Below, in pieces: positions 11,668 to 20,910 of a DNA stretch of 64,000 nucleotides. Every line of letters starts with the position of its first letter. Position 1 is the first letter of the stretch. Source of the DNA: Bremerella sp. JC817 (GTDB lineage: Bacteria; Planctomycetota; Planctomycetia; Pirellulales; Pirellulaceae); contig NZ_JBFEFG010000280.1 of assembly GCF_040718835.1 (NCBI RefSeq), positions 558,001 to 622,000 of the forward strand. The letters are read 5' to 3'. A program made the position numbers and the translations under genes. Below the pieces are notes generated by a model that was not told where the DNA came from, did no database searches, and saw nothing but the letters and a program-made list of their open reading frames with translations.

Positions 11668-13047
11668 ATGATCAAAACGATTGCAATTGTCGTCGGTCTG
11701 CTGCTGGTTGTCGGCGGCGTGTGGTACCTGACCCAGTCAGGCGGACCACCGGTCGATGTTGTTGTCGCGGCCCATCGGCCGATCGAAGAGTACATCGACG
11801 AACAAGGTAAGACCCGCCTGCCGCGAACCTACGTGATCTCGATGCCGTTCGATGCCCGCATCGGCGAGATCTCGTTAGAAGAGGGTGACCCTGTCACCCA
11901 AGGGCAGCAGGTCGCACGCATCGTGCAAGAGGACGTCGAAGCGGAGTTTGCCGAAGCGAAGGCGGCCGTCGAACGTCTGGCAGCTTCGATCCGCGAAACG
12001 GGTGACAAGTCGGTCGAAGAGACCACTCGGCAGCAGGCCGAGTACTTCGTCCAGTCGATGGTCAACACCGTCGAAGCCGCCAAGACGCAGATGACCGCCA
12101 GCCGTTCTCGCTACGAGTACGCCAGCACCTTCCTCGGTCGGGTTCAACGGCTTATCGAAAAGGGGGCTAAGACCGAAGACGATCTCGACCGGGCGAACCT
12201 GCAGAAGGTTGAAAGCGAAACGGAATACCAGACCGACGTTCTCACTTATCAGGCGATCCTTTCGATCGATGCCGCCACGCGGCTGCTTCCCAGCATGGTG
12301 GGTCAGTACATCGATCGCAAAGACCTCTCGGTCGCTGTGCTGCAACAACAAAAAGCGGAAGCGGAAGCTCGGCTGCGAACGGCCCAACTTCGCCTGGAAC
12401 GATCGACCATGACCAGCCCCGTCGACGGTGTGATCCTGGCCAAAGACCTCATAAGCGAGCAGCAAGTTGCCGCAGGAACAAGGCTGCTTGAGATTGGACA
12501 GTTAGACCAACTGGAAGTCGAAGCGGAAGTTTTGAGTCAGGATGCGACCCGTATCAAGGCAGGCGATCGGGCAGAGATTTATGGCCCCTCGCTTGGCAAA
12601 CAAGCAGGGGAGGGGATCGCCATGAAAGTCGAACGGGTCTACCCGGCTGGGTTCACCAAAGTCAGCTCGTTGGGGGTCGAACAGCAACGCGTGCTGGTGA
12701 TCCTGCGGTTTGATTCAGGCGTCACCGTTGACGCATTGGAGCAACATGGGCTGGGCGTCGACTATCGCGTTCAAACCCGGATCTACACCGACGAGAAGCC
12801 TCAGGCACTCGTTATTCCCCGATCTGCCATTTTCCGCAATGCATCGGGAAGCTGGCAGGCATTCGTTGCGAACGAGGGTCGGCTGGAACGTCGCGATCTG
12901 CAACTCGGCCTGATGAACGATCTCGAAGTCGAAGTCATCAAAGGAATCGAAGCTGGCGAGCAGGTTTTGATTTCGCCCGAAGCATCGCTGACCGTCGGAG
13001 CTGCCGTTTCGCCGGTGGAAGTTGGTGCCCCAGAAGAAGGCGCATAA
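11668..13047 (+). CDS. HlyD/RND-type periplasmic adaptor protein
   Basis: A 459-residue adaptor. It has an N-terminal membrane anchor (IAIVVGLLLVVGGVWYL), a barrel-sandwich hybrid (lipoyl-like) half around residues 40-85, and a long alpha-helical hairpin (about 90-260, rich in A/E/R/Q). A second lipoyl half follows (TMTSPVDGVILAKD), then a beta-barrel and a membrane-proximal domain. The ATG at 11668 has a purine-rich AGAGAAGAGA upstream and starts just before the anchor. A GTG at 11623 overlaps the permease stop and would add 15 residues. It is the third gene of the exporter operon and should link the permease to an outer-membrane channel; no TolC-like gene is in the window. Confidence 0.9.
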   Translation: MIKTIAIVVGLLLVVGGVWYLTQSGGPPVDVVVAAHRPIEEYIDEQGKTRLPRTYVISMPFDARIGEISLEEGDPVTQGQQVARIVQEDVEAEFAEAKAAVERLAASIRETGDKSVEETTRQQAEYFVQSMVNTVEAAKTQMTASRSRYEYASTFLGRVQRLIEKGAKTEDDLDRANLQKVESETEYQTDVLTYQAILSIDAATRLLPSMVGQYIDRKDLSVAVLQQQKAEAEARLRTAQLRLERSTMTSPVDGVILAKDLISEQQVAAGTRLLEIGQLDQLEVEAEVLSQDATRIKAGDRAEIYGPSLGKQAGEGIAMKVERVYPAGFTKVSSLGVEQQRVLVILRFDSGVTVDALEQHGLGVDYRVQTRIYTDEKPQALVIPRSAIFRNASGSWQAFVANEGRLERRDLQLGLMNDLEVEVIKGIEAGEQVLISPEASLTVGAAVSPVEVGAPEEGA

Positions 13048-13079
13048 AAAACCCCACAGACGGGGCAGAGCCTGTGGGG
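13046..13079. terminator. Hairpin terminator after the exporter operon
   Basis: An 8-bp stem (13052-13059 with 13072-13079) with a 12-base loop starts 4 bases after the adaptor stop codon. An A-run at 13046-13051 precedes it and gives a U-tail only on the minus strand, so it may act in both directions. No minus-strand gene lies close to the right. Confidence 0.5.
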
Positions 13080-13478
13080 CCGATGCTAAGGACGCGAGCG
13101 CCCTCAGCTTCATCTCAAAGTGTACGTCTATGTGATACGCATCATTCTACACCCTTTTAAAAAGAGTCCAGGAATGATTGCATAATTACTTCTTGGTTCC
13201 TAGTCGTTCTCACGAACTTCAGATTATTGCAGAATTCGGGAACGTAAACAGCACGTTCTTTCAAATTTCACAGTTTTTTGCAGTTCAACCTTCACACGGA
13301 ATCCCTATCGGACTAAGCGATAGCAAGCTACAGACTGGGTTTGCGACAGGTAGCCCCAGCAAGTATCGTGGCACTACCGAAAAGCCAGCTTGGGATGCTG
13401 GCGAACAACCATCGCAGATGCCCCCCTCAACTGTGGTCGGTGATCACCGCCGAACCATCTTCCGTAAAGCGGAGACGA
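13080..13478. other. Intergenic region, no gene seen
   Basis: About 400 bp, more AT-rich than its surroundings, between the exporter terminator and the GNAT-like gene. Reading frames here are short and lack signal peptides or ribosome binding sites. A small inverted repeat (CCAGC/GCTGG, near 13386-13402) is present. The region presumably holds the promoter of the 13479 gene, but I could not pick a convincing -35/-10 pair. Confidence 0.4.
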
Positions 13479-14621
13479 ATGTCCGTAATCAGCACTGAGC
13501 CAGTTACTACGAAACGGCAACAAAGCGAGTTCGTGGAGTTTCCGTGGAAGCTGTATCAAGACGATCCACTTTGGATTCCGCCCCTGCGTCAGAACCTCAA
13601 AGAGTTAGTCAACTTCGCTCCCCATCCGTTCTACAACCAGAACGAGATCCAGTGCTTTCTGGCACGCCGCGACGGCGAAGTTGTCGGCCGGATAGCTGCG
13701 ATTTTAAATGTTGGTCACAACGAACGTTACAAAGAGAAGCGAGGCTTCTGGGGCTTCTTAGAATCGGTCGACGATACCGAAGTCAGCGGTGCCCTTTTCG
13801 ACGCGGTAAAAGCCTGGTTCGCGGAGAAAGGGATCTCCAAGATGCGGGGACCCGCAAACCCTTCGCTCAATCATGAGGTCGGGACCCTGGTCGAAGGGTT
13901 CGATACGTCGCCCGCGTTCATGATGACCTACAACCCGCCTTACTACGCGCGGCTGATCGAAGACTACGGCTACACCAAAACACAGGACATGTATGCGTTT
14001 TGGGGGCATATCGACATGCTGGAGGGGCTCGACCCCAAATTGCAGTTCATCGTCGACGAAGCCAAGAGCCGCTTCAACTTGAAGCTGCGTCGGATGGACC
14101 GGAAGCGTTTCAAGGAAGACGTCTACACATTTCTCGACATCTACAACCGATCGCTCGTTGGGACGTGGGGCTTCGTGCCGATCGACAAGTCGGAAGTCGA
14201 TAAGATGGCAGCCGATCTGAAGCACTTGCTAGTGCCGGAACTGACTTCGGTCTGCGAGGTCGACGGCCAGGTAATCGGGTCGATGTTCGGCATGCTCGAC
14301 TACAACCCGCGCATCAAAAAGATCAACGGCAAGCTGTTCCCGTTCGGCTTCATGCGGCTGCTATGGAATAAGCAGGCAATCAAAAACATGCGTCTGATTT
14401 CGACCAATGTGGTCCCCGAATATCAGCGGTGGGGGATTGGCCTGGTGATCCTGGAACGGCTCGTTCCGGACATCAAAAAATGGGGTGTGAAGGAAGTCGA
14501 ATTCTCGTGGGTGCTGGAAAGCAACCACCTCTCGCGTGCTTCTTTAGAACGGGGTGGGGCGAAAAAGTCGAAGACTTATCGCATGTACGATTACTCTCCG
14601 GCCGAGAAAACGCCCGAATAA
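13479..14621 (+). CDS. GNAT-fold acetyltransferase-like protein
   Basis: A 380-residue cytoplasmic protein. The N-terminal part (about 1-150) contains EFVEFPWKLYQDDPLWIPPL and FLARRDGEVVGRIAAILN, a typical start of a widespread uncharacterised GNAT-like family. The C-terminal half holds a second GNAT-like core around NVVPEYQRWGIGLVILE, which corresponds to the acetyl-CoA-binding motif A. The ATG at 13479 has GGAG 6-7 bases upstream; the longer frame from 13341 has no such site. The substrate is unknown. It stands alone, with its own hairpin at 14655-14682. Confidence 0.75.
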   Translation: MSVISTEPVTTKRQQSEFVEFPWKLYQDDPLWIPPLRQNLKELVNFAPHPFYNQNEIQCFLARRDGEVVGRIAAILNVGHNERYKEKRGFWGFLESVDDTEVSGALFDAVKAWFAEKGISKMRGPANPSLNHEVGTLVEGFDTSPAFMMTYNPPYYARLIEDYGYTKTQDMYAFWGHIDMLEGLDPKLQFIVDEAKSRFNLKLRRMDRKRFKEDVYTFLDIYNRSLVGTWGFVPIDKSEVDKMAADLKHLLVPELTSVCEVDGQVIGSMFGMLDYNPRIKKINGKLFPFGFMRLLWNKQAIKNMRLISTNVVPEYQRWGIGLVILERLVPDIKKWGVKEVEFSWVLESNHLSRASLERGGAKKSKTYRMYDYSPAEKTPE

Positions 14622-14654
14622 TCGGCCTCGAAAATATGGTTTTCGTCTGACATC

Positions 14655-14682
14655 GCGTGCCGCGGGGACGCTCCCGGCACGC
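14655..14682 (+). terminator. Hairpin after the GNAT-like gene
   Basis: An 8-bp GC-rich stem (GCGTGCCG at 14655-14662 with CGGCACGC at 14675-14682) lies 34 bases after the stop codon. There is no clear U-tail, so intrinsic termination is uncertain. Confidence 0.4.
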
Positions 14683-14691
14683 AATCTGCGT

Positions 14692-14719
14692 TTGCTTTCC
14701 CAACGCTTCCCGATATACT
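14692..14719 (+). promoter_or_regulatory. Possible sigma-70-type promoter upstream of infA
   Basis: TTGCTT at 14692-14697 and TATACT at 14714-14719 are separated by 16 bp, 65 bp upstream of the infA start. The -10 box is good and the -35 box is weak. Confidence 0.35.
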
Positions 14720-14783
14720 AAGGATGGAATGATTGTCATTGTTCCCGCGCATGGTCCATTAAGTAACAACCCCAAGGAGTGTT

Positions 14784-15005
14784 ATGTCTAAGAAAGAAGA
14801 GGCTCTTGAAGTCGAAGGCACGGTGACCCAGGCCCTGGCCAACACCCGCTTTCGTGTCCAGTTGGACGTCGGTCCGACGGTCATGGCGCACGTTGCCGGC
14901 AAAATGCGTAAGCATTTCATCCGTATCGTTCCTGGCGACCGTGTTCGCGTCGAACTGTCTCCCTACGATATGACCAAGGGACGCATCGTCTTCCGAGAGC
15001 GTTAA
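14784..15005 (+). CDS. infA: Translation initiation factor IF-1
   Basis: A 73-residue S1-fold (OB) protein of exactly the family length. It shows the IF-1 hallmarks [48 protein letters not shown] and [11 protein letters not shown]-1 binds the A site of the 30S subunit during initiation. An AAGGAG ribosome binding site lies 6-7 bases before the ATG, one of the clearest in the window, as expected for a highly expressed gene. It stands alone and is not inside a ribosomal protein operon. Confidence 0.97.
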   Translation: MSKKEEALEVEGTVTQALANTRFRVQLDVGPTVMAHVAGKMRKHFIRIVPGDRVRVELSPYDMTKGRIVFRER

Positions 15006-15408
15006 TAGCTCGCCCGGCGAGAAGCTTCTGTACTCTCGCTTGATTCCCCCTCGAATCCTGTCCGAGGGCTGGGTCTGTTCCGGCAGCGCCCTTGGTTTTC
15101 TGGGGAAAAGTTGCCTGCCTTACCACGGCAGAGGGTTCATCCAGCCATTTCCGGCGACGCAGCTTTCCGTTGCGCCAAGATTCTTTCCCCACCGTTGAAA
15201 CTTCCGCGGAAAAACGGTGGTAAGCTTGCTGGAAATGTACGCGCCGAACTTCTTTGGGCCTCGGCTCCTTGGCTTTAACGGCCGCTCGGTCTGCGGTACA
15301 TTTGGACAGATTCCCCCGAAGGTTGGGCTACCAGCCGACTTCCCTTCCCGCGCTTTTGATGGGGGAAGGCCACTCTGATTAATCAACCCCTCTCAGGAGA
15401 CGGATGCA
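15006..15408. other. Intergenic region with a nested inverted repeat
   Basis: About 400 bp between infA and the next gene. No credible reading frame was found. An inverted repeat CCACCGTT (15189-15196) / AACGGTGG (15213-15220) encloses a smaller palindrome TTCCGCGGAA. It could form a hairpin in a leader transcript of the 15409 gene. No tRNA-like fold was recognised. Confidence 0.35.
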
Positions 15409-17097
15409 GTGAGCAAATTGATCCAACGTTGTCGCATGGCTGTCGCAGGCTTGTTGCTTGCCGCCATGCCGATGGTCGCCCTTCATGCCCAGGACGCCGA
15501 ATCGAAGCCCGTAGCGGTCGTATCGGTCGCTCCACTGAAGAAGATTCTTGGCGACGTTCAGTACCTGGCCGACGCTGCTCAGCAGACCGATGCCGGTCGA
15601 ATGGCAGCCTTCATGGCCGCTCCCTTCACGGGCGGAATCGACAAGGCTCGACCGATCGCCGTGGTGGTGATGACCAACGGTCAAGACTTCGCCCCGACCG
15701 CTTACCTGCCTGTCGAAGACTTCGACAAGCTGGTTGCCACCGGAACCGAACAAATCGGTCCACCAACCGATGTTGGTGAAGGGGTTAAGATGTTCACCCC
15801 TGGCCAGATGCCAGTCTTCGTCAAGCAGATCGGTCAGTGGGCCGTAGTTGCGATGGATCAGGAAAAGCTGGCCAATCCGCTGGCGGACCCAACCGCACTG
15901 CTGATGACCTTGCCAGCCGATTACGATTTGGCTCTGAAGGTTTTCCCGGGCAACATTCCTGAACTGTACCGCACCGTTTTCATCGAACAGCTGAAGACCG
16001 GTATCGAACTGTCGCTGCAGCAGGAACCAGATGAAACCGACGAAGAGTTCGCCGCTCGCAAAGAGCAGCTGAACAACCAGTTGGCCGACATCGATCGCAT
16101 CTTCACCGAACTGGAAGACATCACCGTTGGTTGGAACGTCGACGCGACCCAGCAGGGTACTTACTTCGACATCGCCTACACCGCCGGTGAAGGCAGCGAA
16201 TTCGCCAAGTCGCTCGCTCTGAACAGCGACCTCGCCACCGAGTTCGCCGGGTTCACCAATCCCGCTTCCGCTTTCAGCTTCCAGGTCACCGAAAAGCTGA
16301 CCGACGCTGACATGCAGCGTGTTGGTAAGCAGATGAACGATCTGCGAGATCAGGCTGTCCGCCAATTGGTTGCCGATGGCGAACTGGATGGCGAAGATTT
16401 GGAATCGGCCAAGAAGGTGATCGATCTCGCGATCGATACCCTGATCGAAACCGCCAAAACAGGTCGCATCGACGGCGTGATGTCGGTCGATCTGGCCGAC
16501 GGCAAGGGTGTCTTCCTGGCTGCCGCTCACGTTGCCGATGGCCAGCGTGTGGAAGACGGCTTTAAGGAACTGGTCAAGTTGGCTGCCGAAGATGGCCTGC
16601 CACCGGTTGAATGGAACGCCGGCACGCACCAGACCGTTCGTCTGCACGTGCTGAAGGTTCCGATGGACGACGCTCCACCAGAAGCCAAGAAGATCCTCGG
16701 CGACTCTCCAGAAGTCGTTCTGGGTGTTGGCGAAAAGAGTGTTTACATCGTCGGTGGCTACGATGCCATGGCTCGCATCAAGAAGGGCATCGATGATTCG
16801 ATGGCCGCAACCGATGCCAAGTCGTCGATCTTCGCCATGCACCTTGCCGCTCTGCCGATCTTGAAGATGACCAAGGAAAACAGCCCACGGCCTATGCCAG
16901 GCGTCGACGAAGCAATCGAAGCCCTCTCGGGTGGCAACGATAAGTTCATCGTCTCGGGTGACATCACCGATCGCGTCGTCCGCATCCGGATCATGATGCA
17001 GGAAGGCCTGATCAAGGCGATTGGTGCTGGCGTTGCCGCTGCCAACGCTGCTGGCCCAGCCGGTGGTGACTTCGAAGACGACGCCCCGGCCTTCTAA
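15409..17097 (+). CDS. Secreted planctomycete protein of unknown function
   Basis: A 562-residue protein with a GTG start preceded by AGGAG. It has a signal peptide (RMAVAGLLLAAMPMVALHAQ). The mature protein is acidic and Ala-rich, without cysteines or transmembrane helices. It contains alternating beta and helical segments, such as RPIAVVVMTNGQDFAPTAYL and DLALKVFPGNIPELYRTVF. I know similar secreted proteins only from planctomycetes and cannot name a function. A strong terminator follows at 17128-17160, so it forms a single-gene transcript. Confidence 0.8.
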   Translation: MSKLIQRCRMAVAGLLLAAMPMVALHAQDAESKPVAVVSVAPLKKILGDVQYLADAAQQTDAGRMAAFMAAPFTGGIDKARPIAVVVMTNGQDFAPTAYLPVEDFDKLVATGTEQIGPPTDVGEGVKMFTPGQMPVFVKQIGQWAVVAMDQEKLANPLADPTALLMTLPADYDLALKVFPGNIPELYRTVFIEQLKTGIELSLQQEPDETDEEFAARKEQLNNQLADIDRIFTELEDITVGWNVDATQQGTYFDIAYTAGEGSEFAKSLALNSDLATEFAGFTNPASAFSFQVTEKLTDADMQRVGKQMNDLRDQAVRQLVADGELDGEDLESAKKVIDLAIDTLIETAKTGRIDGVMSVDLADGKGVFLAAAHVADGQRVEDGFKELVKLAAEDGLPPVEWNAGTHQTVRLHVLKVPMDDAPPEAKKILGDSPEVVLGVGEKSVYIVGGYDAMARIKKGIDDSMAATDAKSSIFAMHLAALPILKMTKENSPRPMPGVDEAIEALSGGNDKFIVSGDITDRVVRIRIMMQEGLIKAIGAGVAAANAAGPAGGDFEDDAPAF

Positions 17098-17127
17098 GGT
17101 CGACGGATCAGCCGTTAAATCAACCTG

Positions 17128-17160
17128 AAAGAGACCTTTCCTGGAAAGGTCTCTTTTTTT
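17128..17160 (+). terminator. Strong intrinsic terminator
   Basis: A 14-bp perfect inverted repeat (17128-17141 with 17143-17156) merges into a run of seven T residues ending at 17160, 31 bp after the 15409-17097 gene. Confidence 0.9.
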
Positions 17161-17239
17161 GCGCCGGGTGGGCGAAAACGTGTGTCTCACTACAATAAAG
17201 TGCTGATCTCATGCCCTCTTTCACGGTTTGGTAAACGAC

Positions 17240-18502
17240 ATGCCACAAGTCCCCACGTTCTCGACGTCGCGCCAGGAAATCGCCGGAGTTTCCGTCAAGC
17301 AGTTGGCCCAGCAGTTCGGCACCCCGACCTATGTCTACGACGCCGCTAAAATTGTCGAGCGCGTGAAGGACCTGGCTTCGTTCGACGTGGTGCGTTACGC
17401 CCAGAAGGCCTGCTCGAACTTGGCGATCCTGAAACTGGTTCGCGAGAACAACGTGATGGTCGACGCCGTGAGCGCCTGGGAAATTCGCCGAGCCCTGGCC
17501 GCTGGTTACGGGACCCATGGCGAACCAGCCCCAATCGTCTACACCGCCGACATCTTCGATCGCGAAGCCCTCGAGCTGTGCATCGAGCATGGCCTGCATG
17601 TCAACTGCGGCTCGCCTGACATGATTCGCCAACTCGGCGAAATGGCTCCCGGTCGCGAGATCACCCTCCGAATCAATCCTGGCTTCGGTCATGGTCACAG
17701 CCAAAAGACCAACACCGGCGGTCAGCAGTCGAAGCATGGTATCTGGCACGAACAGCTGAACGACTGCTTGCTGCTGGCCGACGCCAACGGTTTGCAGATC
17801 ACCGGTCTGCACATGCACATCGGTAGCGGCACCGACCTGGAGCACTTGTCGCAAGTTTGCGATTCGATGGAAAAGGCCGCTCTGGAAGTGGGCCGCAGCA
17901 TCAAGACCATCAGCGCTGGCGGTGGCCTGCCGGTTCCTTACAACAGCTCGCAGTCGTATGTCGATCTCGACAAGTACTTCGAACTATGGGACGCCACGCG
18001 TAAGAACCTTGAGAAGGCGTTTGATCACAAGATCTCGCTCGAAATCGAACCAGGTCGTTACCTGTCGGCTGAATCAGGCTACCTGATCACTGAGATCCGT
18101 GCCGTCAAGCAAATGGGGGACAACCTCTTTTACGTCGCCGATGCTGGCTTCAATAACCTGGCTCGTCCGATCATGTACGGTGCCTATCATCCGATTTCGG
18201 TCGCTCGCCTGGATGGTCAGCAGATCGGAGCCGAGCATGACGTGATCGTCGGTGGTCCGCTCTGCGAATCGGGCGACATCTTCACGCAGGAAGAAGGTGG
18301 CTTCGTCAGTGCTCGGAAGCTTCCACCCGCCACCGTTGGTGACTTGCTGGTGATCGAGTGTGCCGGTGCCTACGGTTACTGCATGAGCTCGAACTACAAC
18401 TCGAAGCCAATGGCAGCCGAAGTGCTGATCGAAAACGGCGAAGCCCGAACGATCCGTCGTCGTCAAACGTTCGAGAGCTACATCGCTGACGAAATGGTCT
18501 AA
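17240..18502 (+). CDS. lysA: Diaminopimelate decarboxylase
   Basis: A 420-residue PLP enzyme of fold type III that makes L-lysine from meso-diaminopimelate. Visible hallmarks are YAQKACSN (K56, the PLP lysine), GLHMHIGSG, the phosphate-binding AGGGLPVPY, EPGRYLS, and CESGDIF with the active-site Cys342 from the partner subunit. The ATG at 17240 is used; a TTG at 17228 is in frame. A related enzyme, carboxynorspermidine decarboxylase, is similar, but the CESGDI block and the length fit LysA better. It lies 17 bp upstream of the CYTH gene, probably in the same transcript. Confidence 0.88.
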   Translation: MPQVPTFSTSRQEIAGVSVKQLAQQFGTPTYVYDAAKIVERVKDLASFDVVRYAQKACSNLAILKLVRENNVMVDAVSAWEIRRALAAGYGTHGEPAPIVYTADIFDREALELCIEHGLHVNCGSPDMIRQLGEMAPGREITLRINPGFGHGHSQKTNTGGQQSKHGIWHEQLNDCLLLADANGLQITGLHMHIGSGTDLEHLSQVCDSMEKAALEVGRSIKTISAGGGLPVPYNSSQSYVDLDKYFELWDATRKNLEKAFDHKISLEIEPGRYLSAESGYLITEIRAVKQMGDNLFYVADAGFNNLARPIMYGAYHPISVARLDGQQIGAEHDVIVGGPLCESGDIFTQEEGGFVSARKLPPATVGDLLVIECAGAYGYCMSSNYNSKPMAAEVLIENGEARTIRRRQTFESYIADEMV

Positions 18503-18519
18503 CTCTCACGGAGACCACC

Positions 18520-19029
18520 GTGCCGCGGAACATCGAAATCAAGGCTCGTCTCGCCAATCGCGCGGAAGTGGAAGACCGACTGATACCGCTGATCGACTCC
18601 GGTCCGATCACGTTGCATCAAGTCGACCACTTCTTTCGCGTGCCAGACGGGCGATTGAAACTGCGGCAAATCAATGGCGAACATGCCGAGTTGATCTCGT
18701 ACCATCGATCTGACTCGGCTGGCCCGAAGACGTCGAGCTATCGCCGCGTGCCGGTCATTCATCCCGAGGACCTCACGGCACTGCTCGGCGACATTCTTAC
18801 CCCGCTGGGTACCGTCGTGAAAGAGCGAACGTTGTACCTGGTCGGTCAGTCGCGAATTCATCTGGACGAAGTCGAGAGCCTCGGAAGCTATCTGGAACTG
18901 GAAGTCGTGCTCAACGACGATCAGACCGAGGAAGAAGGGTCCGTCATCGCAAACGACCTGATGCAGCGACTTGGCATCCAAGAAGACGACTTGGTGATCG
19001 GGGCGTATCTCGACCACTTGCTCAAGTAG
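18520..19029 (+). CDS. CYTH-domain protein (class IV adenylyl cyclase-like)
   Basis: A 169-residue single-domain protein that starts with GTG. The N-terminal NIEIKARL is the ExExK signature of the CYTH superfamily (class IV adenylyl cyclases and thiamine triphosphatases). Further basic and acidic barrel residues follow (GRLKLRQIN, SSYRR, KERTLYL, YLELEVVL). The length and the early HQVDHFFRVPDG segment are closest to class IV cyclase (CyaB)-like proteins. Substrate cannot be fixed from sequence; it may act on ATP or inorganic triphosphate. The last 8 bp overlap the convergent end of the stressosome operon. Confidence 0.82.
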   Translation: MPRNIEIKARLANRAEVEDRLIPLIDSGPITLHQVDHFFRVPDGRLKLRQINGEHAELISYHRSDSAGPKTSSYRRVPVIHPEDLTALLGDILTPLGTVVKERTLYLVGQSRIHLDEVESLGSYLELEVVLNDDQTEEEGSVIANDLMQRLGIQEDDLVIGAYLDHLLK

Positions 19030-20323
19030 TCCAGCGAACATCGTCGCCGGCGTTGGCCATCACCTTCGGCAAATCGAAGCGGACCTCCAGGATCGAGAAG
19101 TCATCGGCAAGTTTGTTGCTGCCGGTCAGATGCCGCACGTAACGATAAAGCTCATCCATTTTCGAGCGACCTGGTTCGACAGGCTGGTTCATGAAGGTCA
19201 CGAACTCGTCGAACGTCCATTCCTTGCCATCTTTCTTATGGATCTCGAACACGCCATCACTGAATAAAAACAGCCGGGAAGGGGAGGGGACCTCGATGCA
19301 GTGGGTCTCGAAATGAGGCCAATCGATCATCCCCATCAGCGGCCCATCCGAAGCCAGGCGAATCGGTTTGCACGAATCGCTTTCGTAGAGCAGCACCGAC
19401 GGATGACCACCGCCGCCCCAACGCAAGGTTTGCGTCGGTCGATGGAAGACACCATACCACATGGTGAACAGTTTGTTGCCGTGCCGGTCCATCGTGAACG
19501 ATTCGTTCAAGCCCTGCAGCACTTCGCTTGGGTTGCGGAAGTCGGCGCCCGGTAGCGAAGCACCCCGAACCACGTTCACGATACTGACCGCGAGCAAAGC
19601 GGAATCGATTCCGTGACCGGTCACGTCGAGCAGATAGATCGCCATGTGATCGTCGTCGATCCAGTGATAACCCATCGCATCCCCGCCGAGGTCTTCCGAC
19701 GGAACGTAACGCCAGTCGATCGCGATCGGCCCTGACGCTGGCTCCGGGATCAACCTTGCCACATAGTCAGCACCCGCGTCGAGGTCGCGTTGCATTCGCT
19801 CGTTGGTGCGTTCCAGCTCTTGGGTACGTTCGCGAACAAGCTCTTCGAGGTGAGCGTTGTAACGTTCGAGCTGCTGGTTCTTCTCCCGAAGCTCTTCCAG
19901 TAGCGCGGCCCGCGATCGCATGTTGATTGCTTCCCGCTGGCGGTCGAGAAATTGGCTCGATAACGAACCGCTGAAATTGGTCACCTGCTTACGAAAGACA
20001 ATCTCTTGCGCTTCCTCACCACTGGCGTACTGATGCACTTCATCGAAGATCTCGTACAGTGCGGTCGAGAGGCGCGTATGCTTCGACGTCAAGAACTGCA
20101 ATCCTAGCACCAGTTCGGCGTGGGCTTCTTCGACATGCACGAATAAGCAGCCTGGCACCGGGTGCGTGAGCAATTGCCGGACAAGATCGGACAACGACGT
20201 CGCCATGCGCGTTGCCATGGCGGAACTAAATCCGAATGCCGCACCGAGTCCCAGAATCTTGCGACGCACTTCGACAATCGCCGACTCGTCGAACAGGCGG
20301 ATATCTCCGAGTTGGGTTTTCAT
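19022..20323 (-). CDS. RsbU-like PP2C (SpoIIE) phosphatase with degenerate RsbT-like N-terminus
   Basis: A 433-residue protein, the last gene of the stressosome operon, starting by ATGA overlap with rsbX. The C-terminal half (about 200-420) is a SpoIIE/PP2C serine phosphatase with DLGGDAMGYHW, DVTGHGIDSALLA, GGGGHPS, LFLFSDGVFEI and DDFSILEV. A coiled coil (about 145-185, LRE/LEE heptads) precedes it. The first 60-70 residues resemble RsbT: RKILG...ATRMATSLSDLVRQLL aligns with the neighbour's RK...ALVATAVSELARNIL. The catalytic Asn is replaced by Gln and no DxGxG box is present, so it is probably inactive as a kinase. It may bind RsbT as a decoy partner (inference). The expected substrate, an RsbV-like STAS protein, is not nearby. 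Confidence 0.85.
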   Translation of the reverse strand: MKTQLGDIRLFDESAIVEVRRKILGLGAAFGFSSAMATRMATSLSDLVRQLLTHPVPGCLFVHVEEAHAELVLGLQFLTSKHTRLSTALYEIFDEVHQYASGEEAQEIVFRKQVTNFSGSLSSQFLDRQREAINMRSRAALLEELREKNQQLERYNAHLEELVRERTQELERTNERMQRDLDAGADYVARLIPEPASGPIAIDWRYVPSEDLGGDAMGYHWIDDDHMAIYLLDVTGHGIDSALLAVSIVNVVRGASLPGADFRNPSEVLQGLNESFTMDRHGNKLFTMWYGVFHRPTQTLRWGGGGHPSVLLYESDSCKPIRLASDGPLMGMIDWPHFETHCIEVPSPSRLFLFSDGVFEIHKKDGKEWTFDEFVTFMNQPVEPGRSKMDELYRYVRHLTGSNKLADDFSILEVRFDLPKVMANAGDDVRWTT

Positions 20324-20910
20324 TGGAACCTCGCCACGATGCAAGAGGCGTCGTCGTGCGGCTGACCGAACGTTTCAACGACTCTCTGGGCTGCTCGTTG
20401 ACTGGTATCGCATCGAAGTTGGGGGCACTGATCGAGTTCAAATCGACCTGACACGCCATCGCTGTGCAGTAACAGCAATTCCCCTTCCCGCAGCGTTAGC
20501 GTTTCGAGGGAAGGAGTGCGCATGGTCTGTCCAACCACCCCTTCGCGGGTCAGCATATGCCGCGGATGGCAACCGAGCGTACGACAGACGGTGTTGCCGA
20601 TCCCAACGTAACGAACGTCGCCCGTGGAAGGCTCGATCGTCACCAGCCCGACGACGGCGCCGCGCCCTTTCGCTTGATGCTCTTGCAAGTATCGCATCAG
20701 CGACAGCAGGTCCCATTTCGGAGTCCAGCCACGAATCGCTTCTTCGATTTCGATCGCGGTGGAATACGCTTGCGGGCCGTGCCCCAGCACGTCGACTAAA
20801 GCCAGAAAGACAAACTCTGGTTCGGTCTCGACAATCGCCAGGTCACCACCGACACAATGACCGACCGCGTTCCGAACAAAGCGACCGGTTTGCAGTTGGG
20901 TGGTTGTCAT
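20320..20910 (-). CDS. rsbX: RsbX-like PP2C phosphatase of the stressosome
   Basis: A 196-residue single-domain PP2C-type phosphatase. Its ATG at 20910 shares one base with the rsbT stop; an ATG at 20919 is also possible. Motifs: GGDLAIVE, ALVDVLGHGPQAYSTA, GLVTIEPSTGDVRYVGIGN, LLLLHSDGVSGRF and HDDASCIVARF. In Bacillus, RsbX resets the stressosome by dephosphorylating RsbR and RsbS. The position directly after rsbT supports that role. Because the RsbS here lacks the usual phospho-serine, its target may be only RsbR (inference). Confidence 0.85.
   Translation of the reverse strand: MTTTQLQTGRFVRNAVGHCVGGDLAIVETEPEFVFLALVDVLGHGPQAYSTAIEIEEAIRGWTPKWDLLSLMRYLQEHQAKGRGAVVGLVTIEPSTGDVRYVGIGNTVCRTLGCHPRHMLTREGVVGQTMRTPSLETLTLREGELLLLHSDGVSGRFELDQCPQLRCDTSQRAAQRVVETFGQPHDDASCIVARFQ

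Noticed and set aside
15379..17190. A 603-residue open frame antisense to the secreted planctomycete protein
   Set aside because: The sense gene has a signal peptide, a ribosome binding site and a terminator; the antisense frame has none of these.
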